From positions 868,001-932,000 of the forward strand of contig OZ244777.1 in NCBI GenBank assembly GCA_965219495.1: DNA of 64,000 bases, written 5' to 3'. The notes beneath the pieces are model-generated. The model had not been told where the DNA came from. It saw only the letters and a program-made list of their open reading frames with translations, and ran no database searches. This stretch comes from CAZPXZ01 sp965219495. GTDB taxonomy: Bacteria; Pseudomonadota; Alphaproteobacteria; Rhodobacterales; CAZPXZ01. Below are positions 8,747 through 18,084 of the stretch, piece by piece. The first letter of the stretch is position 1. Every line of letters starts with the position of its first letter. The position numbers were made by a program, and so were the translations under genes.

Positions 8747-11078
8747 TTGTGAAATCTCCTTTTGAATTTGCAATTGCCAGCGCCACTTCCGTGCGGGAGC
8801 GCTGGCTCAACGCAGTGGACACTTGGTCGAATTGCTGAAGAGTGGCAGATCGTCCGGACAAGAGGCGGACAATGTCCTCAAGCCCTTCAAGGTCCAGCCT
8901 GCAAACACGCGACTCTCCGCCGCGGCGAAATAGAAAGCTGCGGGTAGGCAGATTCCGCACGATCTCGCTTTCCCGGTCATTGAGGCCGAATGCGCCCATG
9001 TATTCTTCATCGCGACCGGCCCGGTTGCCGAAGAACACTTTTGTCGGCGTCTGTTCCACGACAGTTCGCCCGATGTCGGAATCAACGATGTCGGATAGAT
9101 TCTGGGTTGCCAGAACGATGGCGCCATTGAGCTTGCGGATGGTGTTGAGCCGATCCCGGACATACCGGGAAAACCGCGGGTCGCCGAGCACACGCCAGAA
9201 TTCGTCGACGACAATGAGTGTCGGTGCACCCCCAAGCAACTGATCAATCCTGTGAAACAAGTAACGCAGAACCGGGGCACGAAGATCGTCGCTGTCCAGG
9301 AACGCGGTAATATCAAACCCATAGAGTCCAGCCGATTCCCCCATAACAAGTTCATCCGCTCCATTATCAAAGACCCAAGCAAATTCCCCTTGCCGAATCC
9401 ATTTTCGGAGCGACTGGAACCAGTTGCCTGCGGGATCGAGCGCGTCCGCGACGTATCGCAAGCGCCTCTTCTCCGGTTGGATTGAAAGCACTGCTCGGAC
9501 CGCGGATTCAAGCTCCCCTGTGTCGGCAGGCACACCCCCTCCCGGACGCAAGAGCAGCTCAACAAAACTGCGCAAGAAGGTCGGATCATTGGTTGACGCA
9601 ACAGGGTTCATACCCGTCGCCACTCCCGGCTGGAAAGCGACATAGGTGCCCCCAAGCCCTGTGATTGCGAGGTGGGTCCCTCGATCCTTGTCAAACACGA
9701 CTACGTTTGCGCCTGACGCATGGGCATGGGCAGCCAGCCAGCCGAGCAGCACCGTCTTGCCGGACCCGGTGGGCCCGGCGACAAATGTATTGCCGACATC
9801 TGAAGTATGGAGGGACAGCCGGTGTGGAACTCCGAACGGAGTTTCGAGAAATCCAAGATGGCCGCCCCAGGGCGTTGACTTGGAGCCTTCGGAACTGTTT
9901 TGCAGTGACGCTAGTGCGGCAAAGTTACGATTGGTGAGAGTGACCACGCGAGGTGCATATCTCCAGCATCCGGGAAACATCGACCAATGGGAACACGCAA
10001 TTGCCAGGTCTTCGCGAGCTATCGCGAATCCCCGATCGTTTAACGCCCGTTCGATACGACCAACTCCCTTGGTCAACTGCAGCATTCCCCGTGAGGGGCT
10101 TGTCCCACGCCCCAAAGCCAAGACCGCGAACCAACATCTTCCCAACAGGGTTCGGCCAGCAACCGCGTCGTCCAGCATCGACGCAATCTCGCCCATCTGG
10201 CTGTGAGAATCGTCCTCAGAAGCCACCAGCTTTCGGCGCTGGTGCCGCACTTGTTCGAGTGCGAATTCGCGGCTCACGTACCTCCATGCCGCGCAAGCAA
10301 CAAATTCGGCGGGTGTCCACAGCAGCTGCACCAGAACGTCCGCGTCCACGATGTCCGGATACTCGGCGACGCCGAGCATGGCGCCATACACGATTTCCGC
10401 CGGCAATCGGAATTCGATATGGTCCAAATGGGGATAAACGATGCGGGCCATTCCCATTCGGCTGGACAGAGGAATCTTGCCGATTTCAATCTTGCGCATG
10501 CGCGTTTCAAGCAAGTAGTTGAAGAACCGTGCGATTTCGGAATAGGAACGTCCCCCCGAACGCTTGACCGCAAGAGGACGGATTCCAAAAGCGTCCAACG
10601 AAGTCGCGAGACCTTCGGCAAAGCGATCGATCTCCCCCTTAACCGAATCGACGTCCGCCGCGACTGCTTCCAAAGACGGCCGGCGCAATTTTGAGAGCAG
10701 AGCGCTCTCGAGGCCCCGCGCGTTCTTTTCGATTGCGAGAAAAATGTCGATCCGGTATGTTCCCCGCGATTCCAGCAGGTCGTGGTAGCGCTCGGTCATG
10801 CAAAGGGTCGAAACCGTGGGGGCTTCCGAGCGGTCGATCGGGGCTCGTCGCTTCACTGTGTAGACTTTGAGGGCAACGCCTTCACAGGCGAGATTCTTGA
10901 CCGCGCTTGCCAATAGCCGATATCGGGAGAGCAAGCTCTCGTCCGTGATCGTGCTCGGGTCTAGCCCGCGCACCTTCAGCACTTTGATCACCTGCAGTTC
11001 TCTGGTTAGCACCGTGGTATCGTCGAGGTGCTCCGAGAGGCCCATCAGCCGGGAGGTATCATCCTCGCGGGCGGCCAT
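8679..11078 (-). CDS. virB4: VirB4 type IV secretion ATPase
   Basis: VirB4 is the largest energiser of the secretion machine. The product is about 799 residues, with an N-terminal CagE/VirB4 domain, Walker A GPTGSGKTVLLGW (about residue 434) and Walker B LIVVDEFWRVLGDP (about residue 618). The open frame extends to 11252, but the first 58 codons overlap virB3 and look unlike the family, so MAAREDDTSRL at 11078 is preferred; the ATG at 11099 is an alternative. The C-terminal 22 codons overlap virB5. Confidence 0.92.
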   Translation of the reverse strand: MAAREDDTSRLMGLSEHLDDTTVLTRELQVIKVLKVRGLDPSTITDESLLSRYRLLASAVKNLACEGVALKVYTVKRRAPIDRSEAPTVSTLCMTERYHDLLESRGTYRIDIFLAIEKNARGLESALLSKLRRPSLEAVAADVDSVKGEIDRFAEGLATSLDAFGIRPLAVKRSGGRSYSEIARFFNYLLETRMRKIEIGKIPLSSRMGMARIVYPHLDHIEFRLPAEIVYGAMLGVAEYPDIVDADVLVQLLWTPAEFVACAAWRYVSREFALEQVRHQRRKLVASEDDSHSQMGEIASMLDDAVAGRTLLGRCWFAVLALGRGTSPSRGMLQLTKGVGRIERALNDRGFAIAREDLAIACSHWSMFPGCWRYAPRVVTLTNRNFAALASLQNSSEGSKSTPWGGHLGFLETPFGVPHRLSLHTSDVGNTFVAGPTGSGKTVLLGWLAAHAHASGANVVVFDKDRGTHLAITGLGGTYVAFQPGVATGMNPVASTNDPTFLRSFVELLLRPGGGVPADTGELESAVRAVLSIQPEKRRLRYVADALDPAGNWFQSLRKWIRQGEFAWVFDNGADELVMGESAGLYGFDITAFLDSDDLRAPVLRYLFHRIDQLLGGAPTLIVVDEFWRVLGDPRFSRYVRDRLNTIRKLNGAIVLATQNLSDIVDSDIGRTVVEQTPTKVFFGNRAGRDEEYMGAFGLNDRESEIVRNLPTRSFLFRRGGESRVCRLDLEGLEDIVRLLSGRSATLQQFDQVSTALSQRSRTEVALAIANSKGDFTNETDNNFDGKHIVRGSVRDGSR

Positions 11079-11085
11079 CCTCAAG

Positions 11086-11397
11086 TCACCGCAAACCATC
11101 GCTCGAAATCGGAGCCTGTGCGAGGGAAACACCCTTCCATCGTCGCCTTGCACGCCCCCGCGGAAATGCGACCAAGTACCTCTGTGCGAGCTCAAATGCA
11201 CGGGGCTCCACCATGCAAACCAGAACGGCAACGACGTGGAACGGGACAGCACACGCCGGAAGTAGCGCCATATTCCCGAACAGCAGGCATACGATGACGC
11301 TCAGCATCCCGTTGATCACGACGGAATCGAAAGGCGCCATCAACATCATCGGAGGACGGCAGAGCCCTTTGGCCACAGGATCGAAACTCCGGTCCAT
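11086..11397 (-). CDS. virB3: VirB3 inner-membrane protein
   Basis: This is a 103-residue protein with paired hydrophobic segments (INGMLSVIVCLLFGNMALLP and CAVPFHVVAVLVCMV) after a short N-terminus containing GLCRPPMMLMAPF. Size, double-pass topology and location between virB2 and virB4 are typical of VirB3, which associates with VirB4 at the membrane. It lies 3 bases after virB2 and 7 bases before virB4. Confidence 0.85.
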   Translation of the reverse strand: MDRSFDPVAKGLCRPPMMLMAPFDSVVINGMLSVIVCLLFGNMALLPACAVPFHVVAVLVCMVEPRAFELAQRYLVAFPRGRARRRWKGVSLAQAPISSDGLR

Positions 11398-11400
11398 CCG

Positions 11401-11712
11401 CTATCCCTCCGAAGCGGCGTCGATCAACAAGTCCACGATGGACGGCGCGCCGAATACCAGAATCACACCCAGAACAATGAAGATCGCGGTTCTCCGGTCG
11501 AACAAATTCACCATCATTCCAAGTCCCGACAGCACGATCGCAATGATCGCAACACCGCGCGCCCAGCCGCTGGTCAGAATCACGATGACCTGAGTGAGCA
11601 CGGAGTCCCAAGCGGCAGCCTGGACCGGTTCAACTAGCGTCACGGACGCAAGAAGCGCGCAGCACCCGGTGCGCAGGAACTCTCGCAGGATTCGGTGTAG
11701 TGTTCTCCGCAT
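11401..11712 (-). CDS. virB2: VirB2 pilin
   Basis: This is the major pilus subunit precursor of the type IV secretion system. The 103-residue product has a long signal peptide ending near PVQAAAWD, then two transmembrane helices (VAIIAIVLSGLGMMVNLF and TAIFIVLGVILVFGAPSIV) separated by a short polar loop (DRR), which is the VirB2 signature. It is the first gene of the operon. The AT-rich region upstream (11713-11850) is the probable promoter region. Confidence 0.87.
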   Translation of the reverse strand: MRRTLHRILREFLRTGCCALLASVTLVEPVQAAAWDSVLTQVIVILTSGWARGVAIIAIVLSGLGMMVNLFDRRTAIFIVLGVILVFGAPSIVDLLIDAASEG

Positions 11713-12393
11713 TGATTGGTTCCATTAATGGGTGGTTTGGTAGCCTTTTCGATATCATATTTCGATCTGATTGCAACACATTGAGTCACTTTTTCGATTC
11801 GTAAGAGTATTTATTCAATACTATTCAACGTGTTAGGGGGATTCGCAGGCGTGTGCATTGCGCAAATTGATGGGAACTGCGAATCGCTCTTGTCAGACTT
11901 CAACTCTCACTTTTGCGAATCGGTTTTCGAGAAATGTCCTTCCTAATTCTGAAAAATGCCGTGTTTCGCAGTTTCCGTTGCTGCAAATTCCGTGAATGGG
12001 CAGCTTGCTTCCCCGGCCAACATTCCCGCGCGGCAAGACCACATCCGGAAAATGTTCCCAATTTTCGGTGGGGATCTCGACATTGCTTATTCACGCACCG
12101 ATGCAACAGCAGAAATACCCCATCTGCAGCGACTACGAGAAGTGCCTCCGGCGAACACCACTGAATTCTTCACCCGCACCAAGGTGCAGGTTGAAGTATC
12201 CTCACTAACAGTCTGGACGCAAACGTTTCTCTTGCAAGAGAAAGTCCTCCGGGGTGGATTGGAGAGGTTGAATCGGTGACATGCTGCAAAGGAGTCGATT
12301 ATCCACCGGACACTGCGAGCAGGTCGGCGCCCGGATCCGAGAAAGGCGAGAGAGGTTTGTCTTCTGTTCGGTCGGCGGGGGAATGCGCATCAG
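11713..12393. other. Gene-poor spacer upstream of the vir operon
   Basis: No convincing gene was found here. The 140 bases next to virB2 are strongly AT-rich compared with the surroundings and probably contain the operon promoter; no good match to a -35/-10 pair could be fixed. A plus-strand ORF at 11956-12279 (107 codons) resembles nothing recognisable and is not supported. Confidence 0.5.
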
Positions 12394-12522
12394 TCAGGTA
12401 CTTGCCGCGTCTCCGCCCTCGGGTCCATGGAAGATGACCCGTGCCGAATAATTATCCGTGAAGGTCTCAAACCGGTGCACCGCACCTGCCAGAACAAAAA
12501 TCGCATCGCCAAACCGAATTGT

Positions 12523-12547
12523 TTGGGACTTATATGCGGTAGTGACC
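12523..12547. repeat. Right-end inverted repeat of the TnpB element
   Basis: These 25 bases begin TTGGGACTTAT and contain the hairpin ATGCGGT-AGTG-ACCGCAT with the bases just after it. The stretch matches the reverse complement of 13802-13826 at 24 of 25 positions. Hairpins near both ends are expected for IS605-type elements; near-identity between the two ends is not. Confidence 0.8.
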
Positions 12548-12557
12548 GCATACTTTC

Positions 12558-13720
12558 TTACGCCGTGCTGGGCGCCAATGCTCCCACCGTCCTTCCTGCT
12601 CCCGGCATGCCGGCGATAGTCCCGGCCGACCACGAGGCCAAGCCCCACGAGGGCACGTTCCTTGCCGCGTTCACGTCCCGGTCGCCCTCGTATCCGCAGG
12701 ACAGACACACGAAAAGCCGAATGCCCAAGGTGCGTTTCGTCGGCGGCTTCGCGCCGCACTCCGAGCAAACCTGCGACGTGTTACGGGGGTTCACCTTCCG
12801 CACCCAGCCGCCAGCCTCTTCCGATTTGTTGCTGAGGATTCCGTTGAGCGGTTTCTTGTGCGTGCCTCCGTTGCTGGACATTCCCTGTATGTTCAGATCC
12901 TCGATACAGAATTTCGAGGAATGGTTGTTCACCAGCGCGCGCGTGGTTTCGTGGATCGCGCCGCGCGCGCACCCGTTGCCAATCTTTCCCAAGCAGGTTC
13001 ACCATTTTGCGACGGGAGTTCGATCCCTTCCGTGCGCGGGAGACCGCCTGCTGGCGATCCCGGAGCTTCCTGCGGTTCAGCTTCCGCTTCGGGACCGCCG
13101 CGCCGTTCGAGAGTGTGAAGCGGCTCTTCACCCCCGCGTCGATGCCGACGGCAACGCGGGAATCGACGGATGCCGGGATTTCCCGTTCCGTCATGAATTG
13201 AATCCAGATCCGGACCGGGGCCTTCACGATCCGGATTGCCTTGAACTGGCCGTCTACGTCTCCGCGAAAGCGGAAGTCCCCAATCCCCTTGACATGAATC
13301 GGGTTCCCACTGCCAGATCCCGGATCGCCATCGGGGGAATCTCGAAGGACTGGATGCGGCCACCGCCCTTGAACGGGGGAACCCCGGCGCTTCCCCGTCC
13401 CGCACCCGGCGAAAGAACGCCTGGAACGCCTTGTCCAGCCGACGGAGCGAGGATCGCTGAGCCGAAACCAGGGAACCACCGTATCCCTTGATCTGTTTCC
13501 GATCCTCCGCCAGGGATTTGCACTGATCGTAGAAGGAAATCGGTTTCCCGTATTTTGCGCATGCGTCGACCGGTTCCGCCAATGCGGCGTTGTAGAGTTT
13601 TCGCTGCTGTTCGAGGAAATTATCCAGCGTTCCATGTGCTCACGGCGAGAGCTGCGCCTTGCGCCGGATCGTGCGTATAACGACGCTGTTGACAGGAGTG
13701 GGCACGGCACACTCATGTTC
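12558..13720 (-). pseudogene. tnpB: Broken tnpB (RNA-guided nuclease family)
   Basis: The pieces of a TnpB protein lie in several frames. The N-terminus (LDNFLEQQRKLYNAALAEPV and SFYDQCKSLAEDRKQIKGYG) is in one frame, FKGGGRIQSFEIPPMA in a second, and VGIDAGVKSRFTLSNG (RuvC-I Asp) in a third. The last frame carries FCIEDLNIQGM (RuvC-II Glu), the zinc ribbon QVCSECG...FVCLSCG and GDRDVNAARNV (RuvC-III Asp). At least three frameshifts and an in-frame TGA just before the N-terminal segment break the gene, although all three catalytic acidic residues survive. It is probably inactive. Confidence 0.88.
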
Positions 13721-13801
13721 GGTCCGTCGCGGCGGGTGTTTGAGCACTCCCGCGACTGCCAACGTCGTCACCGATCGTGGCCATCCCGTCAACTGCGCGG
13801 T

Positions 13802-13826
13802 GGTCACTACCGCAAATAAGTCCCAA
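13802..13826. repeat. Left-end inverted repeat of the TnpB element
   Basis: Reverse complement of the repeat at 12523-12547 with a single mismatch. It lies at the tnpB 5' end of the element, three bases inside the inferred junction. Confidence 0.8.
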
Positions 13827-14205
13827 GAGTTTCTCGTTCGCCGTCACAGAAAAAGACACCACCGCCCGCAACTGCGACGTAAACCTCGTCCCGTGTGTGT
13901 GGAGTCTGGGAGTCGACCCCACGCGACGCATAGTGGCGCAGTTCCAATTTCTCGCGCTCCAGCACAAGCGAGGAATGCCGCCCTTCCTGGAGCGGAGTGC
14001 GCTCGGCTTCAGCTATTCCGCAAACGCATCGCGTCTGAAAGATCTCCTACGGTACCTTCTCAAGGACATCTGCGCGATTCTACCCGAATGCGGTGATTTG
14101 CATCTGCGTTCGGGCAGGCAAAGAAAATTTGTTTGCAGGATACGATGGGCGAGCCTGGTAAGCCGGGCGGACCGCATTGGGATTTCGCACGAATATCGAC
14201 CTGAT

Positions 14206-15045
14206 TTACCAGTCCCGCGTAAAATACTCGAAAAGGCGCACTTGCCCCGGATGAATCTGGGCAATCGTGAAACGGGCCCCCGGCATTACGGAAGTGTAAG
14301 CGGCCCCTGTGTCGATCATCAGCATGTTTGCGAGCCGGACCGGCGCGTTTCCACGCGCATGTCCGCAGATCACGCGCTCTACGCTTCCCTCCACCGAGGG
14401 AGCGTCCGCATGGCCGGAAAGAACAAAACGTTCGATTCGACGGCGCGACCAGACCGCGTGATAACTGTCTTCGCGGCTCCCGGAACGCAGCGCGGCCAAA
14501 AACTCCCCCCAATCACAGTCCTCCGGCACATCCGCGTGCACAATTCCGACATTTCCGCTCTCGCAATCCACCTCGGCGGCGAAGGGCAACGCGGAGAACG
14601 CTTGAACATACAAAGACCGATCTGCCTCCGGCACCGACCGCCACCAGTTTCCGCCGTTGTAATTCACCCACAAATTAAATTCTTCACCCCATTCCTTCGC
14701 TGGATCCGCCGCGGCGTCGAGAAGAAACTGGTCGTGATTGCCCCGGACTGCAAAGAACCAGTCCTTCTCGCGCAGCCATTTAAGAACGGTCGGCGATTCC
14801 GGGCCGCGGTCAATCAGGTCTCCAACAGAAAATAGCCTGTCTTTCGCGGGATCGAACGAAAGTTTTTCCAAGAATGCTTCAAGCGCTGAATACATCCCGT
14901 GAATGTCGCCGACCACAAAGTCCCTTCCCAATTCGTTGCGTGAAAAGCTCCGAACCGCGCCTAATCCTCCCAAAGCCACGGCAACGAAAGTCGATCGTTC
15001 TTGAAGAACATGATGCTCCCAAATGGGCCGGGCCGAATTCCACAT
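14206..15045 (-). CDS. PPP-type metallophosphatase (serine/threonine phosphatase-like)
   Basis: This is a calcineurin-like phosphoesterase. The 279-residue product carries the metal-binding motifs in order: GDIHGMYSA (about residue 47), GDLIDRGPES (about residue 75), RGNHDQF (about residue 100), then a downstream HAD and GHARG. This spacing fits the lambda-type/PrpA protein phosphatases; an ApaH-like nucleotide hydrolase is also possible. The first 40 residues look unlike the family, so the true start may be internal. It stands alone, convergent with nothing. Confidence 0.8.
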   Translation of the reverse strand: MWNSARPIWEHHVLQERSTFVAVALGGLGAVRSFSRNELGRDFVVGDIHGMYSALEAFLEKLSFDPAKDRLFSVGDLIDRGPESPTVLKWLREKDWFFAVRGNHDQFLLDAAADPAKEWGEEFNLWVNYNGGNWWRSVPEADRSLYVQAFSALPFAAEVDCESGNVGIVHADVPEDCDWGEFLAALRSGSREDSYHAVWSRRRIERFVLSGHADAPSVEGSVERVICGHARGNAPVRLANMLMIDTGAAYTSVMPGARFTIAQIHPGQVRLFEYFTRDW

Positions 15046-15471
15046 CTCAGTTCCGCCTAGTTGTTCCTGTACGCCCTGCGAACCACGTATCCCGTCTTCC
15101 TAGCCGATCCCCTGACCTACATCAGGATATTCGCGATACTTGGCCTGACGCTCGTTTCATCGTATGGAAGTAGGAGTTCTTGCACCACTTGCGCAGAAAT
15201 GATTGTGGCGGGATGCATGACGGGTGCAATCCGAATTCTGTATGGCTGACATCTGCAATTTGATGGCGCTTGGACCGAGATCGGCTATTCACCCGAAATC
15301 GTGGGCCAGGATAAGACGTCTGGCAGCGGCAAGGTCAAGAACTCCTGCTGAATTGTCCCGAAGTCTCAATTCGTCCTATTCTCGCTGATAGACTTGGAAC
15401 ACGGATTACGCAGCTTTCAACAGGATGCAGTTGCGAACATGATAACAAACTGACGCAGCATTGGTCTTGAG
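15046..15471. other. Intergenic region without a recognisable gene
   Basis: This is a 426-base spacer between the divergent phosphatase and acyltransferase genes. Short ORFs here have no coding features that I can support. It should hold both promoters. Confidence 0.5.
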
Positions 15472-16890
15472 ATGACGGAATTGGTTGGAATCCCGGTTTG
15501 GGTCGCACTTTGTGTCGGTTTGCTCGCTCTATGGGCGGTATTCGACTTGTTGCTCATTCCCAGCGCAAGATGGATTTTCCGAAGGCAGGTCAACCGAGTG
15601 ATCGACGAACTGAACGCGCGGCTTCAACTGCAGATTCCGGCATATCATCAGACAAAGAGGCGCGTACTGATTGACCGGCTTACCTACGACCCCGAAGTGA
15701 TGGAATCCGTGGATGCCGAATCGCGGGAATCCGGTGTCCCGCGAGAGGTATTGATACGGAATGTTGATCGATACGCGCGCGAGATCGTCCCGTCGTTCAA
15801 CGCATTCATATATTTCCGCCTCGGGTATCATCTGGCGCGCCGCACTGCCCAACTTCTCTATCGCGTGCGCTTGGGATACTCCGATGATGAAGCACTTGCC
15901 AGGATTGAAGCCAACGCCAGCGTTGTCTTCGTGATGAACCATCGAAGCAACATGGACTATGTTGTGGTGGCTTATATGGCCGCGAATCGTTCCGCACTTA
16001 GTTACGCAGTCGGCGAGTGGGCTCGAATTTGGCCGCTGCAGGCGCTCATCCGATCACTCGGCGCGTATTTCGTACGCCGCAAATCGCCCGGTCGCCTATA
16101 CCGAAAAGTATTGGCGCGGTTCGTACAGGCGGCAACATCGGGCGGGGTTGTACAGGCAGTTTATCCCGAGGGAGGCCTGAGCCGGGACGGCCGCCTGCAA
16201 GACCTGAAGCTTGGTCTGATCAGTTACATGCTGTCGGCGTTCGATCCGGAAGGGGAACGCGACCTGGTATTTGTTCCCGTGGGGATCAACTACGATCGCG
16301 TGCTCGAAGACCGTTCCCTGCTGCTGGATGCCGATTCGGAGCCGAGAGGCAGCAGCCGGATCCGGGCAGTGCTGACGCTGCTTCAATTTGTCGCCCACAA
16401 CGTGGGACTGATGTTGCGGCGACGCTGGTATCGTTTCGGCTATGTGTGCGTAAATTTTGCCGCGCCCATTTCCATGCGCGCTTACACGAGATCCCGCAAA
16501 TTGGATTACCGCAACCTCAACTCACCCGCCCGACGAGATGCTGTGGCGCAATTGGGGGAAGAGTTGCGCCTGGCCATCGCTGCCGCGGTCCCGGTCCTTC
16601 CGGTATCCCTCGTCGCTTCGGTATTCATGGACAACCTGGAGGAATGGAAGAGCGAACTGGAAATCAAGGCCGAAGCCCAAGTGCTGATCGCGCAGTTGGA
16701 ATCGGTTGGCGCCCACATCCACATCCCGCGCGGAGACCGTGAATACGCAATTCGCGTGGGTCTGCGAACACTGACACTTCGACATTTAATCATTGAATCC
16801 GAGGGACTCTTCCGCGTTCGGGACGGCGAACAAAAACTTCTTTCCTTCTACGCCAATTCCATTCGGCACTTTCGCAATGGCCCGAACTGA
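15472..16890 (+). CDS. PlsB-like glycerol-3-phosphate acyltransferase
   Basis: This is a phospholipid-synthesis acyltransferase of the PlsC/PlsB superfamily. The 472-residue protein begins with a membrane segment (VALCVGLLALWAVFDLLLIP) and has the catalytic HX4D motif NHRSNMDY (His157/Asp162) and the glycerolipid-binding block YPEGGLSRDG, followed by VFVPVGINYDR. The last two blocks resemble PlsB rather than PlsC, although the protein is much shorter than enterobacterial PlsB (about 800 residues). The likely reaction is transfer of an acyl chain to glycerol-3-phosphate at the inner membrane. Confidence 0.82.
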   Translation: MTELVGIPVWVALCVGLLALWAVFDLLLIPSARWIFRRQVNRVIDELNARLQLQIPAYHQTKRRVLIDRLTYDPEVMESVDAESRESGVPREVLIRNVDRYAREIVPSFNAFIYFRLGYHLARRTAQLLYRVRLGYSDDEALARIEANASVVFVMNHRSNMDYVVVAYMAANRSALSYAVGEWARIWPLQALIRSLGAYFVRRKSPGRLYRKVLARFVQAATSGGVVQAVYPEGGLSRDGRLQDLKLGLISYMLSAFDPEGERDLVFVPVGINYDRVLEDRSLLLDADSEPRGSSRIRAVLTLLQFVAHNVGLMLRRRWYRFGYVCVNFAAPISMRAYTRSRKLDYRNLNSPARRDAVAQLGEELRLAIAAAVPVLPVSLVASVFMDNLEEWKSELEIKAEAQVLIAQLESVGAHIHIPRGDREYAIRVGLRTLTLRHLIIESEGLFRVRDGEQKLLSFYANSIRHFRNGPN

Positions 16891-17066
16891 AGCGCCTTGC
16901 AATGGCCAAAGCGTTTGGCGTGGGGGCAACGGCGTCAAGCCAGGGGACCACTGTGACTCGCCTGTGAATTGTCGTTCCCGGTCCCGACACTCGATCCAGA
17001 ATGCGGACGCAAAGAAATCCGATGCGTCCGCACCAGCACCGCATTGCTTCTGATGAAGTTCATCAC

Positions 17067-17981
17067 ATGACTCCGTCCGAGGCCACGAACTCTCCCGAAC
17101 CCATGCCCGAATTCCTTACGACTAAAGAACTTGCTGCGTTGCTGCGCCTGACGGAGCGCAAGGTCTACGACCTCGCTGCTTCCGGCGAAGTGCCCTGCTA
17201 TCGGGCAACGGGAAAACTGCTATTTTCGCGCGATTCCATCAACAGTTGGCTGCAAAGTCACAGTTCCGGCCCGCAGCCCTTGGCGATTCCGCCCCTCCCA
17301 AACGTATGCCTTGGCAGCCACGACCCGCTTCTCGATTGGGCGCTTCGCGAATCCGAATGCGGGATTGCGACCTATTTCGATGGCAGTGCAGATGGACTCG
17401 AGCGGTTTTCGCGTCGGGAAGGCATCGCGACGGGACTGCACATTTATGACGCCGAGAACAGCGATTGGAACACACCCGCCATACGCCGGTCGTGCGGGGG
17501 CATGTCTGCCATCGCCATACGTTGGGCCCGGCGCCAGCGGGGGTTGATCGTCAGGAACGGTTCTGAAGTAGCCCCTGCCACAGCGATTGGCGCGCTTGTG
17601 GGAAGAAGATTCGTGCTCCGCCAGCCCCAATCGGGAGCCCATAGCCTGTTCCTTCATGTGCTGGACCAAGCTGGCTACCGACTAGACGAGTTCGACCTTA
17701 CTTCTCCGGTTCGAACCGAAGTGGAAGCCGCGGTAGCGGTGCTCGAAGGCAAGGCCGATGGGGCTTTCGGCTTGGCCGTGCTCGCGACCCAGTTCCAACT
17801 GAATTTCATACCGGTTGTGGAAGAGACTTTCGATCTTGTCGTCGACCGCCGTTCGTGGTTCGAAGCGCCGATGCAGACGTTCCTGAAGTTTTGTGGGTCG
17901 AAAGCATTCGCTGAACGCGCAGACGAATTCGGCGGCTACGACATCTCGGTTTTTGGCGAAGTCCTGTTCAACGGCTTGTGA
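17067..17981 (+). CDS. HTH regulator with a periplasmic-binding-protein-like sensor domain
   Basis: The N-terminal 60 residues form an excisionase-type helix-turn-helix (FLTTKELAALLRLTERKVYD, then a wing ending SINSWLQSH). The rest (about residues 75-300) is a type-2 substrate-binding-like domain with the end-piece GGYDISVFGEVLFNGL. Cytosolic proteins of this architecture usually accompany molybdate or tungstate transport genes. The gene is convergent with tupA, now 7.4 kb away but separated only by mobile elements. The ATG at 17067 is used; MPEFLTTK at 17103 is an alternative start. Confidence 0.8.
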   Translation: MTPSEATNSPEPMPEFLTTKELAALLRLTERKVYDLAASGEVPCYRATGKLLFSRDSINSWLQSHSSGPQPLAIPPLPNVCLGSHDPLLDWALRESECGIATYFDGSADGLERFSRREGIATGLHIYDAENSDWNTPAIRRSCGGMSAIAIRWARRQRGLIVRNGSEVAPATAIGALVGRRFVLRQPQSGAHSLFLHVLDQAGYRLDEFDLTSPVRTEVEAAVAVLEGKADGAFGLAVLATQFQLNFIPVVEETFDLVVDRRSWFEAPMQTFLKFCGSKAFAERADEFGGYDISVFGEVLFNGL

Positions 17982-17993
17982 TCCGATGGGGCT

Positions 17994-18001
17994 TATATTT
18001 T
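17994..18001. repeat. Left target-site duplication of the IS1595 transposon
   Basis: The octamer TATATTTT directly precedes the left inverted repeat and recurs at 20581-20588 directly after the right one. An 8-base duplication is characteristic of IS1595-family insertion. Confidence 0.9.
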
Positions 18002-18003
18002 GA

Positions 18004-18026
18004 GGCTTATACGGAAAACTAGCCAA
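18004..18026. repeat. Left inverted repeat of the IS1595 transposon
   Basis: The repeat starts GGCTTATACG and ends AACTAGCCAA, with three variable bases between. It pairs with 20556-20578. Two further bases outward (GA versus GG) complete the end. Confidence 0.88.
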
Positions 18027-18084
18027 AAGGTGTTGACGGCATCCCGCAATTGAGTCACAATGCTATCCAGTTTGGAGGCAGGCG

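Larger units (their letters stand above)
12521..13828 (-). mobile_element. tnpB-only IS200/IS605-type element
   Basis: This is a 1,308-base element inserted in a cupin gene. The reconstructed empty site keeps one copy of AAAC (minus strand), which flanks the tnpB-proximal left end (13829-13832) and also ends the right end (12521-12524). That is what single-strand IS200/IS605 transposition leaves, with no target duplication. There is no tnpA, so it would need a transposase in trans. The two ends carry an almost perfect 25-base inverted repeat that includes a small palindrome (GCGGT...ACCGC). Confidence 0.7.
12394..14062 (-). pseudogene. Cupin-domain gene split by a TnpB element
   Basis: Two minus-strand fragments reconstruct one small cupin protein. 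The N-terminal half (about 14062 down to 13829) reads HSSLVLEREKLELRHYASRG, then QTPHTRDEVYVAVAGGGVFF and CDGERE. The C-terminal half (12520 to 12394) reads TIRFGDAIFVLAGAVHRFET through HGPEGGDAAST and a stop. The join is in frame if bases 12521-13828 are removed. No ATG is present in the N-terminal frame, and an upstream frame (MSLRRYRRRSF) suggests an additional frameshift near the start. The function of the original cupin is unknown. Confidence 0.75.

Noticed and set aside
12427..13491. 354-codon plus-strand ORF across the TnpB element
   Set aside because: Antisense of the broken tnpB. The minus-strand pieces carry the recognisable RuvC and zinc-ribbon motifs.
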